Source: Phycisphaerae bacterium (GTDB lineage Bacteria > Planctomycetota > Phycisphaerae > UBA1845). Taken from it: DNA of 18,172 nt. A program made the position numbers and the translations under genes. Positions 1 to 5,711 of the stretch are shown here, piece after piece. The number at the start of each line of letters is the position of its first letter. The stretch's first letter is position 1. The stretch lies in assembly GCA_029260195.1 (NCBI GenBank), contig JAJDDS010000506.1:1-18172 (forward strand), written 5' to 3'. The notes under the pieces were generated by a model. That model was not told the DNA's origin. It ran no database searches and saw only the letters and a list, made by a program, of their open reading frames with translations.

Positions 1-2
1 TC

Positions 3-317
3 CTGGGGTTGGTCGAGGGCCGTCGCCGGTTTGATCAGATGTCCCTTCCACGGTTCGCAGCGTGGGGGGCCGCTGGTGGTTTCTTGCTGTCCGTGGTCTT
101 TGTCTCCGTTGTCGCCCTCGTAGAGGACCCCGGTTTCTTACGGAATCTGCTGGTGGTAGGCCCGGTGTTCGCTGGGGCCGGCGCCATCTCCGCGACAGGT
201 GCGTTGGCCCTGGCCAGAAGGGCTGAGGACCAACAACTGCTCAGCGCTGATGCGGACGTGGCGAAGGCGGGGCTTACCGAAGGCGAGGTGCAGGAACTGC
301 TTGGAGGGAAGGGCTGA
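3..317 (+). CDS. Membrane protein, 5' end outside the window
   Basis: The reading frame is open from the left edge, so the gene probably begins upstream. Possible internal starts are TTG at 9 and ATG at 39, neither with a convincing ribosome binding site. After a basic, polar stretch (EGRRRFDQMSLPRFAAWG) come two strongly hydrophobic segments, roughly codons 20-40 and 48-68 counted from the TTG, followed by a charged tail ending in a short acidic helix. The small family with an SLPRF-AxWGA motif before paired membrane helices recalls uncharacterised Gemmatimonadota membrane proteins, but I cannot name a function. It is the only plus-strand gene near the integron and lies just past the distal, truncated end of the array, so it most likely marks flanking chromosome. 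Confidence 0.6.
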   Translation: MGLVEGRRRFDQMSLPRFAAWGAAGGFLLSVVFVSVVALVEDPGFLRNLLVVGPVFAGAGAISATGALALARRAEDQQLLSADADVAKAGLTEGEVQELLGGKG

Positions 318-380
318 TCTCGTCGGTGTGAAATGTGTCACCGTCAGGGGTGAGCGTACCCACAGGGCTTTCGTGGTCAA

Positions 381-494
381 ATGGACATACTCCAGCTTGC
401 GAGCAGCCCGACCGGCCACGTCCGCCGCGAATCGTCTGGCCGCGCCAGTCGCGAACAGCTCCTGGGTCCGCCTGTCCGCGAGCGACTTGATCAT
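381..494 (-). pseudogene. N-terminal remnant of a HigB/RelE-type toxin
   Basis: From an ATG at 494 the minus strand encodes about 38 residues (MIKSLADRRTQELF, then DVAGRAARKLEYVH) that align well with the start of HigB-family toxins, including the intact HigB in this window (MIRSFRNRDTERLF). After residue 38 the similarity stops, and the frame continues into unrelated sequence without the conserved PPGN and QW-hydrophobic-CF core that forms the ribonuclease. The start lies about 77 bases past the GTTAGGC box of the neighbouring attC, so it was probably the first gene of a further cassette whose distal part, including any antitoxin, was lost. The break near 381 marks the truncated end of the array. 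It should be inactive. Confidence 0.6.
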
Positions 495-501
495 GCGGGA
501 A

Positions 502-541
502 TGACGCCGGCCACGTGACGCCGGCCACGTCACGCGCGTCA
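502..541. repeat. Tandem 14-bp repeat and inverted repeat before the higB remnant
   Basis: TGACGCCGGCCACG occurs twice head to tail (502-515 and 516-529), followed by a related TCACGCGCGTCA. The same stretch contains an inverted repeat, CGTGACG (514-520) and CGTCACG (528-534), around a 7-base spacer. It lies just upstream of the remnant toxin start at 494, where a toxin-antitoxin operator would be expected. It could be a relic operator, but the regulatory role is inferred from position only. Confidence 0.45.
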
Positions 542-564
542 AGGAGGGCTCCCGGCCCCGGTGC

Positions 565-633
565 GCCTAACGGTTTTGCTGTTGAGCGGCCCGGCCCACT
601 GCTGGGCACCGCAACAACAGCGATTGTTGATGC
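565..633 (-). other. attC recombination site of the higBA-CPBP-GGCT cassette
   Basis: On the minus strand the site begins with CATCAAC, continues with an arm (AATCGCTGTTG), and returns through the matching arm (CAACAGCAAAACC) to GTTAGGC, a perfect GTTRRRY box (565-571). The two arms pair over eight to nine bases with a GC-rich centre. The left box is imperfect: the plus strand reads GTTGATGC where GTTAGATGC would be usual, as if one A were lost. It closes the multi-gene cassette whose last stop is at 741. Confidence 0.7.
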
Positions 634-740
634 CAGGAGGCTAGTAGGCCGCTGAGGCTGGCTGTCGCCCCGTCCGCCTCCCACAGCTTGCAAGGTGGCG
701 ACGTCATCTCGATTGGACCGGGGGACCCGCGGATACGAAA

Positions 741-1163
741 CTACGACACCTCGCCGAACGCAGCGATTTCTTCGACGCATGCCGAATCGAACTGCAGCGC
801 CTTAACCAACTGTGATAGCTCGCTCGCGTACGCGGGATTCGCCCCGACGAGGCCCAACTCGCGCGGCAGGTTGTAGCAGTACACCTCAACAGCTTCGCTT
901 GTGTCCAACAGCTCCACCTGTACGCGTGCTCGTAGGTACTCGCGAACACTCGATTCCGAGTAGAGCGCGCGAGCTTCCTGGTCGGCGAGCTCCATCACGA
1001 TTCCATAGGCGCGACTCGAAGCGGTTCGCAGCAATGTTGCTCGCTCGCCGATATGGATGCGGTAGTCGGGTAGCACGGCTGGCCCGATAATCTCTGGGTG
1101 AAGACCTTTCCCAGTGAGAAGAGACCTATCCATGAACAGGCCGTAGAAGAAGATCTTGCTCAT
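741..1163 (-). CDS. Gamma-glutamylcyclotransferase-like (AIG2-like) protein
   Basis: The 140-residue product opens with SKIFFYGLFMDRSLL, which corresponds to the substrate-binding YG(S/L) loop at the start of the gamma-glutamylcyclotransferase / AIG2-like fold, and continues with ARAYGIVMEL and LYSESSVREYLRARVQVEL, matching the middle strands and the LD-x-x-E region that holds the usual acidic residue. Members of the fold release 5-oxoproline from gamma-glutamyl amines or peptides; the substrate here cannot be told. ATG at 1163 is preferred because the homology begins there. A GTG at 1193 in the same frame would overlap the upstream gene by 11 bases and add ten polar residues. It is the last gene of a three-part cassette (higBA, CPBP-like, this one), closely coupled to the membrane protein before it, with attC about 108 bases after its stop. 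Confidence 0.75.
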   Translation of the reverse strand: MSKIFFYGLFMDRSLLTGKGLHPEIIGPAVLPDYRIHIGERATLLRTASSRAYGIVMELADQEARALYSESSVREYLRARVQVELLDTSEAVEVYCYNLPRELGLVGANPAYASELSQLVKALQFDSACVEEIAAFGEVS

Positions 1164-1182
1164 GGGTTCGGAGCTGTCCGAT

Positions 1183-1944
1183 TTATCCGACACCGCTGAC
1201 TTTGTTGAATTGGGTCATATCGAGGCAAAAGTGGATACACCAGAACCAAGCCACGTCACGTGATCGTTGCAAGATGAGAATCACCGCAACGCCCAGCCCC
1301 GCATCTCGCAGCAGGCCGCCCAGCTCGAGCCACGTCGCGCCGTGCGACATCATCGCTGGAATGTGGCCGGCAGCGAACAGACCGGCCACGATAGCGGTTG
1401 TCCAGCGGCTCCCAATGGCACCTGCCAGGCGCACGAACAGGATGGCTATCGTCAGATCCTCGAGAAACACCTGGGCCATCTCGTCGAAGTGCTCGTAGCG
1501 CCAGATTCGGCTTAGCAGGACCCACGGCTCGTCAGTTCCCGTTCGCAAGAGTGAGTATGCGGTAACGGCGAGGCCCGCCAGCACGAGTCCCACAAGAAGC
1601 CGCATCGCGATCCGGCGGCGCGGAAGCCATGCCGTGGTCCACGCCTGCCGACGAATTACCACGACGAGGAGAATCGGTGCGAAGATCAGGATTTGGTTGA
1701 TCGCGCCAAAGACAGGCCCGAAAGCCCCGTGCTCGGGCAGGCGGATCCCGCTGGACCACAACCGACCCATTGCTAGAATGCCTACCGCTCCGACCAGCGC
1801 GATCCCAAACTCCTTCCAGGGACGCACAAAGCCTTCCACCGGCTCATGTGGCCACACCCGCGGCCCGAAACGGCTGGCCACCAGCCATCCACCGAGCCCC
1901 ACCAGGTAGGCGACAACTAGCGGCGGGTAGTGTTCCTGGAACAC
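1183..1944 (-). CDS. CPBP-family-like integral membrane protein with degenerate active site
   Basis: The 253-residue protein is hydrophobic, with about seven to eight predicted membrane helices. The second half has the layout of CPBP (CAAX protease and bacteriocin-processing, Abi) membrane peptidases: FLEDLTIAILFVRL in place of the EExxxR motif, FAAGHIP with the next conserved histidine, and WCIHFCLDMTQF with the third motif. The usual Glu-Glu pair is Glu-Asp here and the Arg is displaced, so proteolytic activity is uncertain. The start is a GTG at 1944 with GGAGG overlapping the higA stop codon 11 bases upstream, which indicates translational coupling to the toxin-antitoxin pair. CPBP proteins can act in prenyl-protein processing or bacteriocin immunity; neither is shown here. 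Confidence 0.7.
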   Translation of the reverse strand: MFQEHYPPLVVAYLVGLGGWLVASRFGPRVWPHEPVEGFVRPWKEFGIALVGAVGILAMGRLWSSGIRLPEHGAFGPVFGAINQILIFAPILLVVVIRRQAWTTAWLPRRRIAMRLLVGLVLAGLAVTAYSLLRTGTDEPWVLLSRIWRYEHFDEMAQVFLEDLTIAILFVRLAGAIGSRWTTAIVAGLFAAGHIPAMMSHGATWLELGGLLRDAGLGVAVILILQRSRDVAWFWCIHFCLDMTQFNKVSGVG

Positions 1945-1955
1945 GCTTGTTCCTC

Positions 1956-2282
1956 CTATGGGTTCGCGATCGGAGTGCTGCTCGCCTTCTGGTGGACCGC
2001 GACTTCCTGCTGCAGGCGCTTGCCGAGGCGATCACGCTCGACGTCTAGGTCGTAGGCGGCCTGCAGGTTGAGCCAGAACCGATCCGACGTGCCGAAGTAG
2101 CGCGACAGCCGGAGGGCGGTGTCCGCGCTGATGGCGCGGTTTCCGTGAACGATTTCGTTGATCCGGCGGGCCGGGACGCTCAGATCTTTAGCGACCCGGT
2201 ACTGGGTCAGACCGAGCGGCTCGAGGAATTCCTCGACGAGCACCTCGCCCGGATGAACCGGCGGCAATCGCTTGCGAGGCAT
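1956..2282 (-). CDS. higA: HigA-type antitoxin, XRE-family DNA-binding protein
   Basis: The 108-residue protein has the HPGEVLVEEFLEPLGLTQ opening typical of HigA antitoxins (HPGE at residues 10-13). A helix-turn-helix follows at about residues 25-55 (TQYRVAKDLSVPARRINEIV), then ALRLSRYFGTSDRFWLNLQ, the conserved family stretch. ATG at 2282 is chosen because the frame upstream only shadows higB and because GGAGG lies six bases before it. It should bind and silence HigB and repress the operon, and a suitable inverted repeat lies before higB. The order toxin first, antitoxin second, with a 10-base gap, is the normal hig order. It is followed at 11 bases by the membrane protein gene, which is unusual for a hig cassette. 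Confidence 0.92.
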   Translation of the reverse strand: MPRKRLPPVHPGEVLVEEFLEPLGLTQYRVAKDLSVPARRINEIVHGNRAISADTALRLSRYFGTSDRFWLNLQAAYDLDVERDRLGKRLQQEVAVHQKASSTPIANP

Positions 2283-2292
2283 TGGATCCTCC

Positions 2293-2574
2293 CTAGTGGT
2301 AATCGACCAGCTCGACTTCGTATGCGTCGCCGTCGCGCCACTGGAAGCAGAGGTGCCACTGGTCGTTGACGCGAATGCTCCACTGGCCGGCCCGGTTGCC
2401 GCGCAACTTCTCGAGCCGGTTCCCCGGCGGGACCTGGAGATCGTCCGTCGAAGTGGCGGCGTCCAGAATCCGCAGTTTGCGAAGACCCGCGCGTTGGACA
2501 TCGGGTCCCCACTTCCGGACGGGCTCACGGAGGAACAGCCGTTCCGTATCCCGGTTGCGGAAGGAGCGGATCAC
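2293..2574 (-). CDS. higB: HigB-type toxin, RelE-superfamily mRNA interferase
   Basis: The 93-residue protein matches the HigB (plasmid maintenance killer) family along its full length: MIRSFRNRDTERLF at the start, VPPGNRLEKLRGNRAGQW in the middle, and SIRVNDQWHLCFQW, then a C-terminal VELVDYH. The family cleaves mRNA on the ribosome, mainly next to A-rich codons, and arrests growth when HigA is lost. The start is a GTG at 2574, which gives the standard family N-terminus. The operator-like repeat at 2582-2602 directly precedes it. It is the first gene of its cassette, about 55 bases after the cassette boundary, so it probably has its own promoter. Confidence 0.92.
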   Translation of the reverse strand: MIRSFRNRDTERLFLREPVRKWGPDVQRAGLRKLRILDAATSTDDLQVPPGNRLEKLRGNRAGQWSIRVNDQWHLCFQWRDGDAYEVELVDYH

Positions 2575-2581
2575 GCGTCGA

Positions 2582-2602
2582 TAGTAACGCTACACGTTAT
2601 TA
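2582..2602. promoter_or_regulatory. Probable HigA operator
   Basis: The plus strand reads TAGTAACG (2582-2589), a 5-base spacer, then CGTTATTA (2595-2602): an inverted repeat with eight-base arms and a single mismatch, AT-rich against a GC-rich background. It ends seven bases before the higB start codon. Position and symmetry fit autorepression by HigA or the HigBA complex. Binding is inferred. Confidence 0.6.
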
Positions 2603-2628
2603 GTGTCAAGAAGAGGCTGGGTGGGGCT

Positions 2629-2692
2629 GCCAAACGTTTTGGCGTTCACCTGCGGCGCGAAGCGCGCTGTCAGGCACAACGCCTTGTTGGAC
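2629..2692 (-). other. attC recombination site of the VOC cassette
   Basis: On the minus strand the site runs from GTCCAAC (rc of GTTGGAC at 2686-2692) through AAGGCGTT, a central GC-rich hairpin GCGCGCTTCGCGCCGC, the returning arm AACGCCAA, and the end box GTTTGGC (2629-2635). The arms pair almost perfectly. The end box has T where a purine is normal. The VOC gene stops 15 bases upstream. Confidence 0.85.
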
Positions 2693-2706
2693 CGCTCACA
2701 CCTACT

Positions 2707-3507
2707 CTATCCCGACACCAACGCCAGGCGCGCCCCCACCGGGTCCTGAACAGCCGCATAGGCGTACTCCCCATCCGTCCCCCGTGTCGCCTTAATGATC
2801 TTCCCCCCTTCCTCTCGTACGCGACGGAGGCTTTCGGCCAGGTCGCCAACGGGAAGGTAGATCATCCAGGTAGCCGGCAGACCCAGGTTCACGCCGCGCG
2901 CATGACAGACTCCCGCAGCCGGGCTTCCGACATCACCCAACATGTTGTAGTCGGCGTAGCGCTGCTCGTTTGCGTCCTCCATTTCGACGTCCTGCACCGA
3001 CCAGTCAACGACTTGGGCGTAGAAGTCACGGGTTGCTGAGGCGTCGGAGACCGTCAGGTCGAGCCAGGCGATGCAACCCACAGGCGCCGAAGCGTCGCTC
3101 GATGAGACGCCCTCAGTTGGGGGGAGCGCCTCCACAGAAACGACTGGGATGAGGCCGAACGCCGCGCCATTCGGATCGAGCAGCACCGCCCATTGGCTCT
3201 TTCCATCGTCGTCTTTGCCGTGCATAAGCTCACTCCCGCCTAGTTCGAGCGCACGCTCCACACTGGCTGCGACATCGGCGACCTGAATGTGCGGCATCCA
3301 TTGGAGCGGAAGGTCAGCATACTCCTCGCTGCGCGCGCCCAAGCCGATGATCGGCATGCCTCGGTTGTTCATCAGATCCTCGCGCCAAAGCGGATTCTCG
3401 CCCGTGGTGAGTACACGTGAGTAGAAGCGCACTTCACGTTCGTGTTCGGGAACGGCAATGTCGGCGCTGAGGATTCCGCCGACGCGTGGGACAAAGGGGT
3501 TACTCAT
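2707..3507 (-). CDS. Two-domain VOC (glyoxalase/bleomycin resistance/dioxygenase superfamily) protein
   Basis: The 266-residue protein contains two tandem vicinal-oxygen-chelate domains. The first, about residues 8-122, has VPEHEREVRFYSRVL, WMPHIQVADVAASVERALELGG and VLLDPNGAAFGLI. The second, about residues 142-265, has WLDLTVSDASATRDFYAQVV, WMIYLPVGDLAESLRRVREEGG and AVQDPVGARLALV. Each shows the beta-alpha-beta-beta-beta pattern and the DP-x-GA-xx-xLv ending of the superfamily. Such two-domain proteins resemble those encoded near antibiotic or stress genes (a CFP-30B/hydroxylase-like group), but the chemistry is not predictable. The start is the ATG at 3507, with a modest AGGA about ten bases upstream. 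It is the only gene of its cassette, with about 100 bases between the cassette boundary and the start. Confidence 0.9.
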   Translation of the reverse strand: MSNPFVPRVGGILSADIAVPEHEREVRFYSRVLTTGENPLWREDLMNNRGMPIIGLGARSEEYADLPLQWMPHIQVADVAASVERALELGGSELMHGKDDDGKSQWAVLLDPNGAAFGLIPVVSVEALPPTEGVSSSDASAPVGCIAWLDLTVSDASATRDFYAQVVDWSVQDVEMEDANEQRYADYNMLGDVGSPAAGVCHARGVNLGLPATWMIYLPVGDLAESLRRVREEGGKIIKATRGTDGEYAYAAVQDPVGARLALVSG

Positions 3508-3606
3508 GGTTTACATCCTAATTGACATCACGTTGGTTAGCGCGTGAAGGTCCTCTGGCCAGATATCCGAATTCAGTGGCCTCGCGATCGCGGCGATCCG
3601 GAGGCG

Positions 3607-3679
3607 GCCCAATGTTAGCCGTCAGCCGCGGCAAGCGTCATCATTGCACCCGTTACGTCGGCTGCACGGCGTGTTAGAT
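3607..3679 (-). other. attC recombination site of the DUF1080 cassette
   Basis: Minus strand: the site starts with ATCTAAC (rc of GTTAGAT, 3673-3679). An arm containing GCCGTGCAGCCG pairs with CGGCTGACGGC, leaving one unpaired base in the first arm, the extrahelical base that sets attC orientation. It ends with ATTGGGC (3607-3613), in which the invariant G of GTT is replaced by A. That change at the crossover position may prevent recombination at the DUF1080/VOC junction. Confidence 0.8.
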
Positions 3680-3696
3680 GGCGTGGTTGACCTACC

Positions 3697-4452
3697 TCAA
3701 GGTTGCCGCGGCGATTGATCGGTTCGAATCAGGATGTTGCGATAAGCGGCTCTGGATGGCCCGCCGGAATGCGCCTGCAGGCAGATGAGGCCTGCGGCGG
3801 GAACCGGCTGCTCCTCGACGAACGTTGCCGTGAGGAGACCGTTCAGAGTAACTGTGATCCGAGGGCCGGCGGCCGTAATGATGACCCGGTTCCAGCCAGT
3901 CTGGTCAAGCGCCGCCAGGATCGCGGTGCGGTCCGGGGCGGAGAGAAGCCGGGCGCGGATGTCGCCTGGGTACCTGAACGACTCGTCGCGGAACTCATCG
4001 AGCAGGACTCCCCAGAGCGGGTGCTCACCCGTCGTGTCGACAGGAATGCCATTCGCGATTGAGGAGAGCACATCTCCTGGCACGAAGCCCATGTCCGCCT
4101 GATACCCCGCCACCAGAGAGGAGCCAGGCTTTCTCGCGCTCCTGAAGAGAACTCCGCCGTTCGCAACGTCCCGAGGCCCCTCAAGTCGAGCTTCTAGGCT
4201 CAGGTCAAAGTCGCCGTAGGCACGCGTCGTGCAGAGATACTCGCTGCTGGCCAGTCCAGTAACAGACCCGCCGTAGATGGCACCAGCCTCAACGTGAAAG
4301 ACAGTCTTGTCTCCCTCCCAGCCAGTCAGGGATTGCCCATCGAAGAGCCGGCGCGACAATGTCTCCTGAGCGCGCAAAGTAAAATAAGGTCCACTCAGGA
4401 GCGGTATCACGCCAAGCATCACGATGAACGTCGCGCGCGCCCATGACTTCAT
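3697..4452 (-). CDS. Secreted DUF1080 (3-keto-disaccharide hydrolase-like) protein
   Basis: The 251-residue product starts with a basic residue followed by a hydrophobic run (ATFIVMLGVIPLLSG), a signal peptide ending near residue 28. The mature part opens with LFDGQSLTGWEG, the hallmark of DUF1080, then FDLSLEARL, NGGVLFRS, GYQADMG, GWNRVIITAAGPRITVTLNG and a C-terminal IRTD strand, giving one complete concanavalin-like sandwich. Characterised relatives act on 3-keto sugars or bind glycans in the periplasm; substrate unknown. ATG at 4452 is chosen because GGAGG lies seven bases upstream. An upstream ATG at 4479 lies inside the recombination box itself and lacks a binding site. It is the first gene after the second attI-like site, so transcription from that site's promoter is likely. 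Confidence 0.88.
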   Translation of the reverse strand: MKSWARATFIVMLGVIPLLSGPYFTLRAQETLSRRLFDGQSLTGWEGDKTVFHVEAGAIYGGSVTGLASSEYLCTTRAYGDFDLSLEARLEGPRDVANGGVLFRSARKPGSSLVAGYQADMGFVPGDVLSSIANGIPVDTTGEHPLWGVLLDEFRDESFRYPGDIRARLLSAPDRTAILAALDQTGWNRVIITAAGPRITVTLNGLLTATFVEEQPVPAAGLICLQAHSGGPSRAAYRNILIRTDQSPRQP

Positions 4453-4477
4453 CACCACGCCTCCTGTCTCGTGCGCC

Positions 4478-4580
4478 ATCTAACAAGTATTGGACCTGCA
4501 GAGGGGCCCCCCTCCCTGCAACCGAATCCGAAAATATTGTACTACTCGCAGCCTAATCCGGTAAGGCTGCAGACCATAAC
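4478..4580 (-). other. attI-like integration site, copy 1
   Basis: This 103-base element is about 86 % identical, by eye, to 8055-8156 (about a dozen substitutions and one gap). On the minus strand it carries the direct repeats CGGATTAGGCTGC and CGGATTCGGTTGC, a GC-rich inverted repeat, and ends CCAATACTTGTT followed by the first cassette (AGAT). Both copies end at GTT and then diverge exactly at the cassette boundary, as expected for attI, whose direct repeats bind the integrase. It lies immediately downstream of the integrase 3' end and upstream of the DUF1080 cassette. Confidence 0.75.
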
Positions 4581-4830
4581 TCCCAAGTCCCTCCGCCGGG
4601 CTCCGTACCCCACGCCCTCCCCGATTCAAAACATGGGTATAGATCATCGTCGTCGACACATCTCGGTGGCCCAGCAGTTCCTGGATCGTCCGGATGTCGT
4701 ACCCCAGCTCCAGCAGGTGGGTAGCGAACGAGTGCCGAAGGGTGTGGCAGGTGGCCCGCTTGCCGATCCCGCTGGCCCGGACCGCCAGGGTCATCGCACG
4801 CTGCATCGCGCTCGGGGCGGAGCCGCAATA
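4480..4830 (-). pseudogene. intI: C-terminal fragment of an integron integrase (IntI)
   Basis: About 80 codons (4830 to about 4585) match the end of integron-type tyrosine recombinases: PSAMQRAMTLAVRASGI, CHTLRHSFATHLLELGYDI, RTIQELLGHRDVSTTMIYTH and VLNRGGRGVRSP. The box II catalytic residues are present: His-x-x-Arg in HTLRH, His in LLGH and the nucleophilic Tyr in MIYTH. Everything before PSA is missing: the N-terminal domain, the first catalytic Arg and the IntI-specific extra helix. Upstream the sequence changes abruptly to the attC of the VapBC cassette. The frame has no stop at the expected place and continues through attI to a TAG formed by the GTTAGAT box. It cannot be functional. 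Its orientation, same as the cassettes, is the reverse of most integrons. Confidence 0.9.
4536..4564 (-). promoter_or_regulatory. Putative cassette promoter (Pc) in attI copy 1
   Basis: On the minus strand TTACCG (4559-4564) and TACAAT (4536-4541) are separated by exactly 17 bases and point into the DUF1080 cassette. The -10 matches the sigma-70 consensus in five of six bases; the -35 is weak (three of six). The same boxes and spacing are conserved in attI copy 2, although bases between them vary. Confidence 0.5.
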
Positions 4831-4865
4831 TGGCGCGCGCTGGCAGCAGCAAATACTTGTTAGAT
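4831..4865 (-). other. Truncated attC of the VapBC cassette
   Basis: Directly after the vapC stop the minus strand reads ATCTAAC (4859-4865) then AAGTATTTGCTGCTGCC, the left half of an attC. Before the returning arm is complete, the sequence changes into the integrase coding region near 4830. The first 14 bases are the exact reverse complement of the end of attI copy 1 (4478-4491), so the pair brackets the integrase fragment. Confidence 0.6.
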
Positions 4866-4866
4866 G

Positions 4867-5283
4867 TCAGCCCACGCGCAAGTGTCGGTCGACGAACTGT
4901 CTCGGCGTCAGCACGCTTATCCCACTCCAGCCCGACAACTCAAGCAGGTGGGCGTCCCCCGAGACAATCGCCGGAGCCCCTGACTCAACGGCAGCGGCCA
5001 GAAACATGTCATCCGCCGGATCGGCGCTAACGCCCTGAGCCAAGGGGACTGCGTTCACAATTGTGGCATTCATTGTGAGCAGCGCAAGCAACGGGGTCAG
5101 GGCCGCCGCGCGTTCCGGATAACGCCCACCGAGCACGCGGCCCACGCGATGATACTCCTCAAGAATCACTGGCGAGAGCACCACCGTAACCTTCCCATTC
5201 ACCCATGCCTCGATCACGCGGCCAGGAACTCCACCAAAGAAGATTCCTGACATGAGAACGTTGGTGTCGACGACAATCTTCAC
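4867..5283 (-). CDS. vapC: VapC-type toxin, PIN-domain ribonuclease
   Basis: The 138-residue product is a single PIN domain of the putative-toxin group (COG1569-like). It has VVDTNVLMSGIFFGG with Asp6, a Glu at about residue 42 (VILEEYHRV), Asp91/Asp92 in DPADDMFLAAA and Asp110 in IVSGDAHLL. These acidic residues form the magnesium site that cleaves tRNA or other RNA. The start is a GTG at 5283 overlapping the antitoxin stop (GTGA), so the two are translationally coupled. Its stop lies two bases before the left box of the cassette's attC. It would be held inactive by the product of the gene before it. Confidence 0.92.
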   Translation of the reverse strand: MKIVVDTNVLMSGIFFGGVPGRVIEAWVNGKVTVVLSPVILEEYHRVGRVLGGRYPERAAALTPLLALLTMNATIVNAVPLAQGVSADPADDMFLAAAVESGAPAIVSGDAHLLELSGWSGISVLTPRQFVDRHLRVG

Positions 5284-5543
5284 CGCGAGCGGCGCACCTT
5301 CTTCACGGCGTTCGCGATGTCTGCCTGGCGCATTCCAGACTTCTTGGCAGCTTGGCGCGCCTGAGTCACCAGCGATGCAAAATCCTTGAGCGATGGAGGC
5401 TCAAGCAACTTGAAGATCACCACATCGCGATCAGCAATGACTACAAACTGGGCCCCAGCTTCAAGTCCGAGTTGATTCCGAATCTCTTCTGGAATGACGA
5501 CCTGCCCTTTGGAGGACAGGGTGGTGGTCGCGGCGACGGTCAC
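5280..5543 (-). CDS. vapB: VapB-type antitoxin, AbrB/SpoVT-fold DNA-binding protein
   Basis: The 87-residue protein begins with an AbrB/SpoVT swapped-hairpin domain: TTLSSKGQVVIPEEIRNQLG, then AGAQFVVIADRDVVIFKL, about residues 6-50. A helical C-terminal tail (FASLVTQARQAAKKSG, ending in a basic KKVRRSR) follows and is expected to wrap the toxin. The start is a GTG at 5543 with GGGAG five to six bases upstream. It begins about 78 bases after the cassette boundary at 5621-5627, leaving room for its own promoter. It should neutralise the PIN toxin and repress the pair. Integron arrays often hold such pairs, which discourage loss of the array. Confidence 0.92.
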   Translation of the reverse strand: MTVAATTTLSSKGQVVIPEEIRNQLGLEAGAQFVVIADRDVVIFKLLEPPSLKDFASLVTQARQAAKKSGMRQADIANAVKKVRRSR

Positions 5544-5620
5544 ACAATCTCCCGATAAGACTTACCAGTAAGATCGCCAACCTGGGCTCCGGATGTCAAG
5601 TGGGGCCGCCTGCGTTGTAC

Positions 5621-5711
5621 AGCTAACGGTTCTGCGTTTCTGCTGCCCGCTACGATGCTTCCAGCGAAGCGCACTACGCAAGCTGAACGGGCCAGCAAAC
5701 GTCTGTTAGAC
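5621..5711 (-). other. attC recombination site of the DUF805 cassette
   Basis: Minus strand: GTCTAAC (rc of GTTAGAC, 5705-5711), arm CGTTTGCTGGCCCG, a 40-base centre containing a GCGCTTCGC turn, arm CGGGCAGCAGAAACG, and end box GTTAGCT (5621-5627). The arms pair with small bulges. The stop codon of the DUF805 gene is the TAA inside the first box, a common arrangement in cassettes. Confidence 0.82.

Noticed and set aside
2283..2528. Longer higA frame beginning at 2528
   Set aside because: The extra 82 codons overlap higB in another frame, are Ser/Arg-rich without pattern, and ATG 2282 has a clear binding site and family-typical N-terminus.
4453..4479. Longer start for the DUF1080 gene at ATG 4479
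   Set aside because: That ATG lies inside the GTTAGATGG recombination box and has no ribosome binding site; ATG 4452 has GGAGG at ideal spacing and begins the signal peptide.
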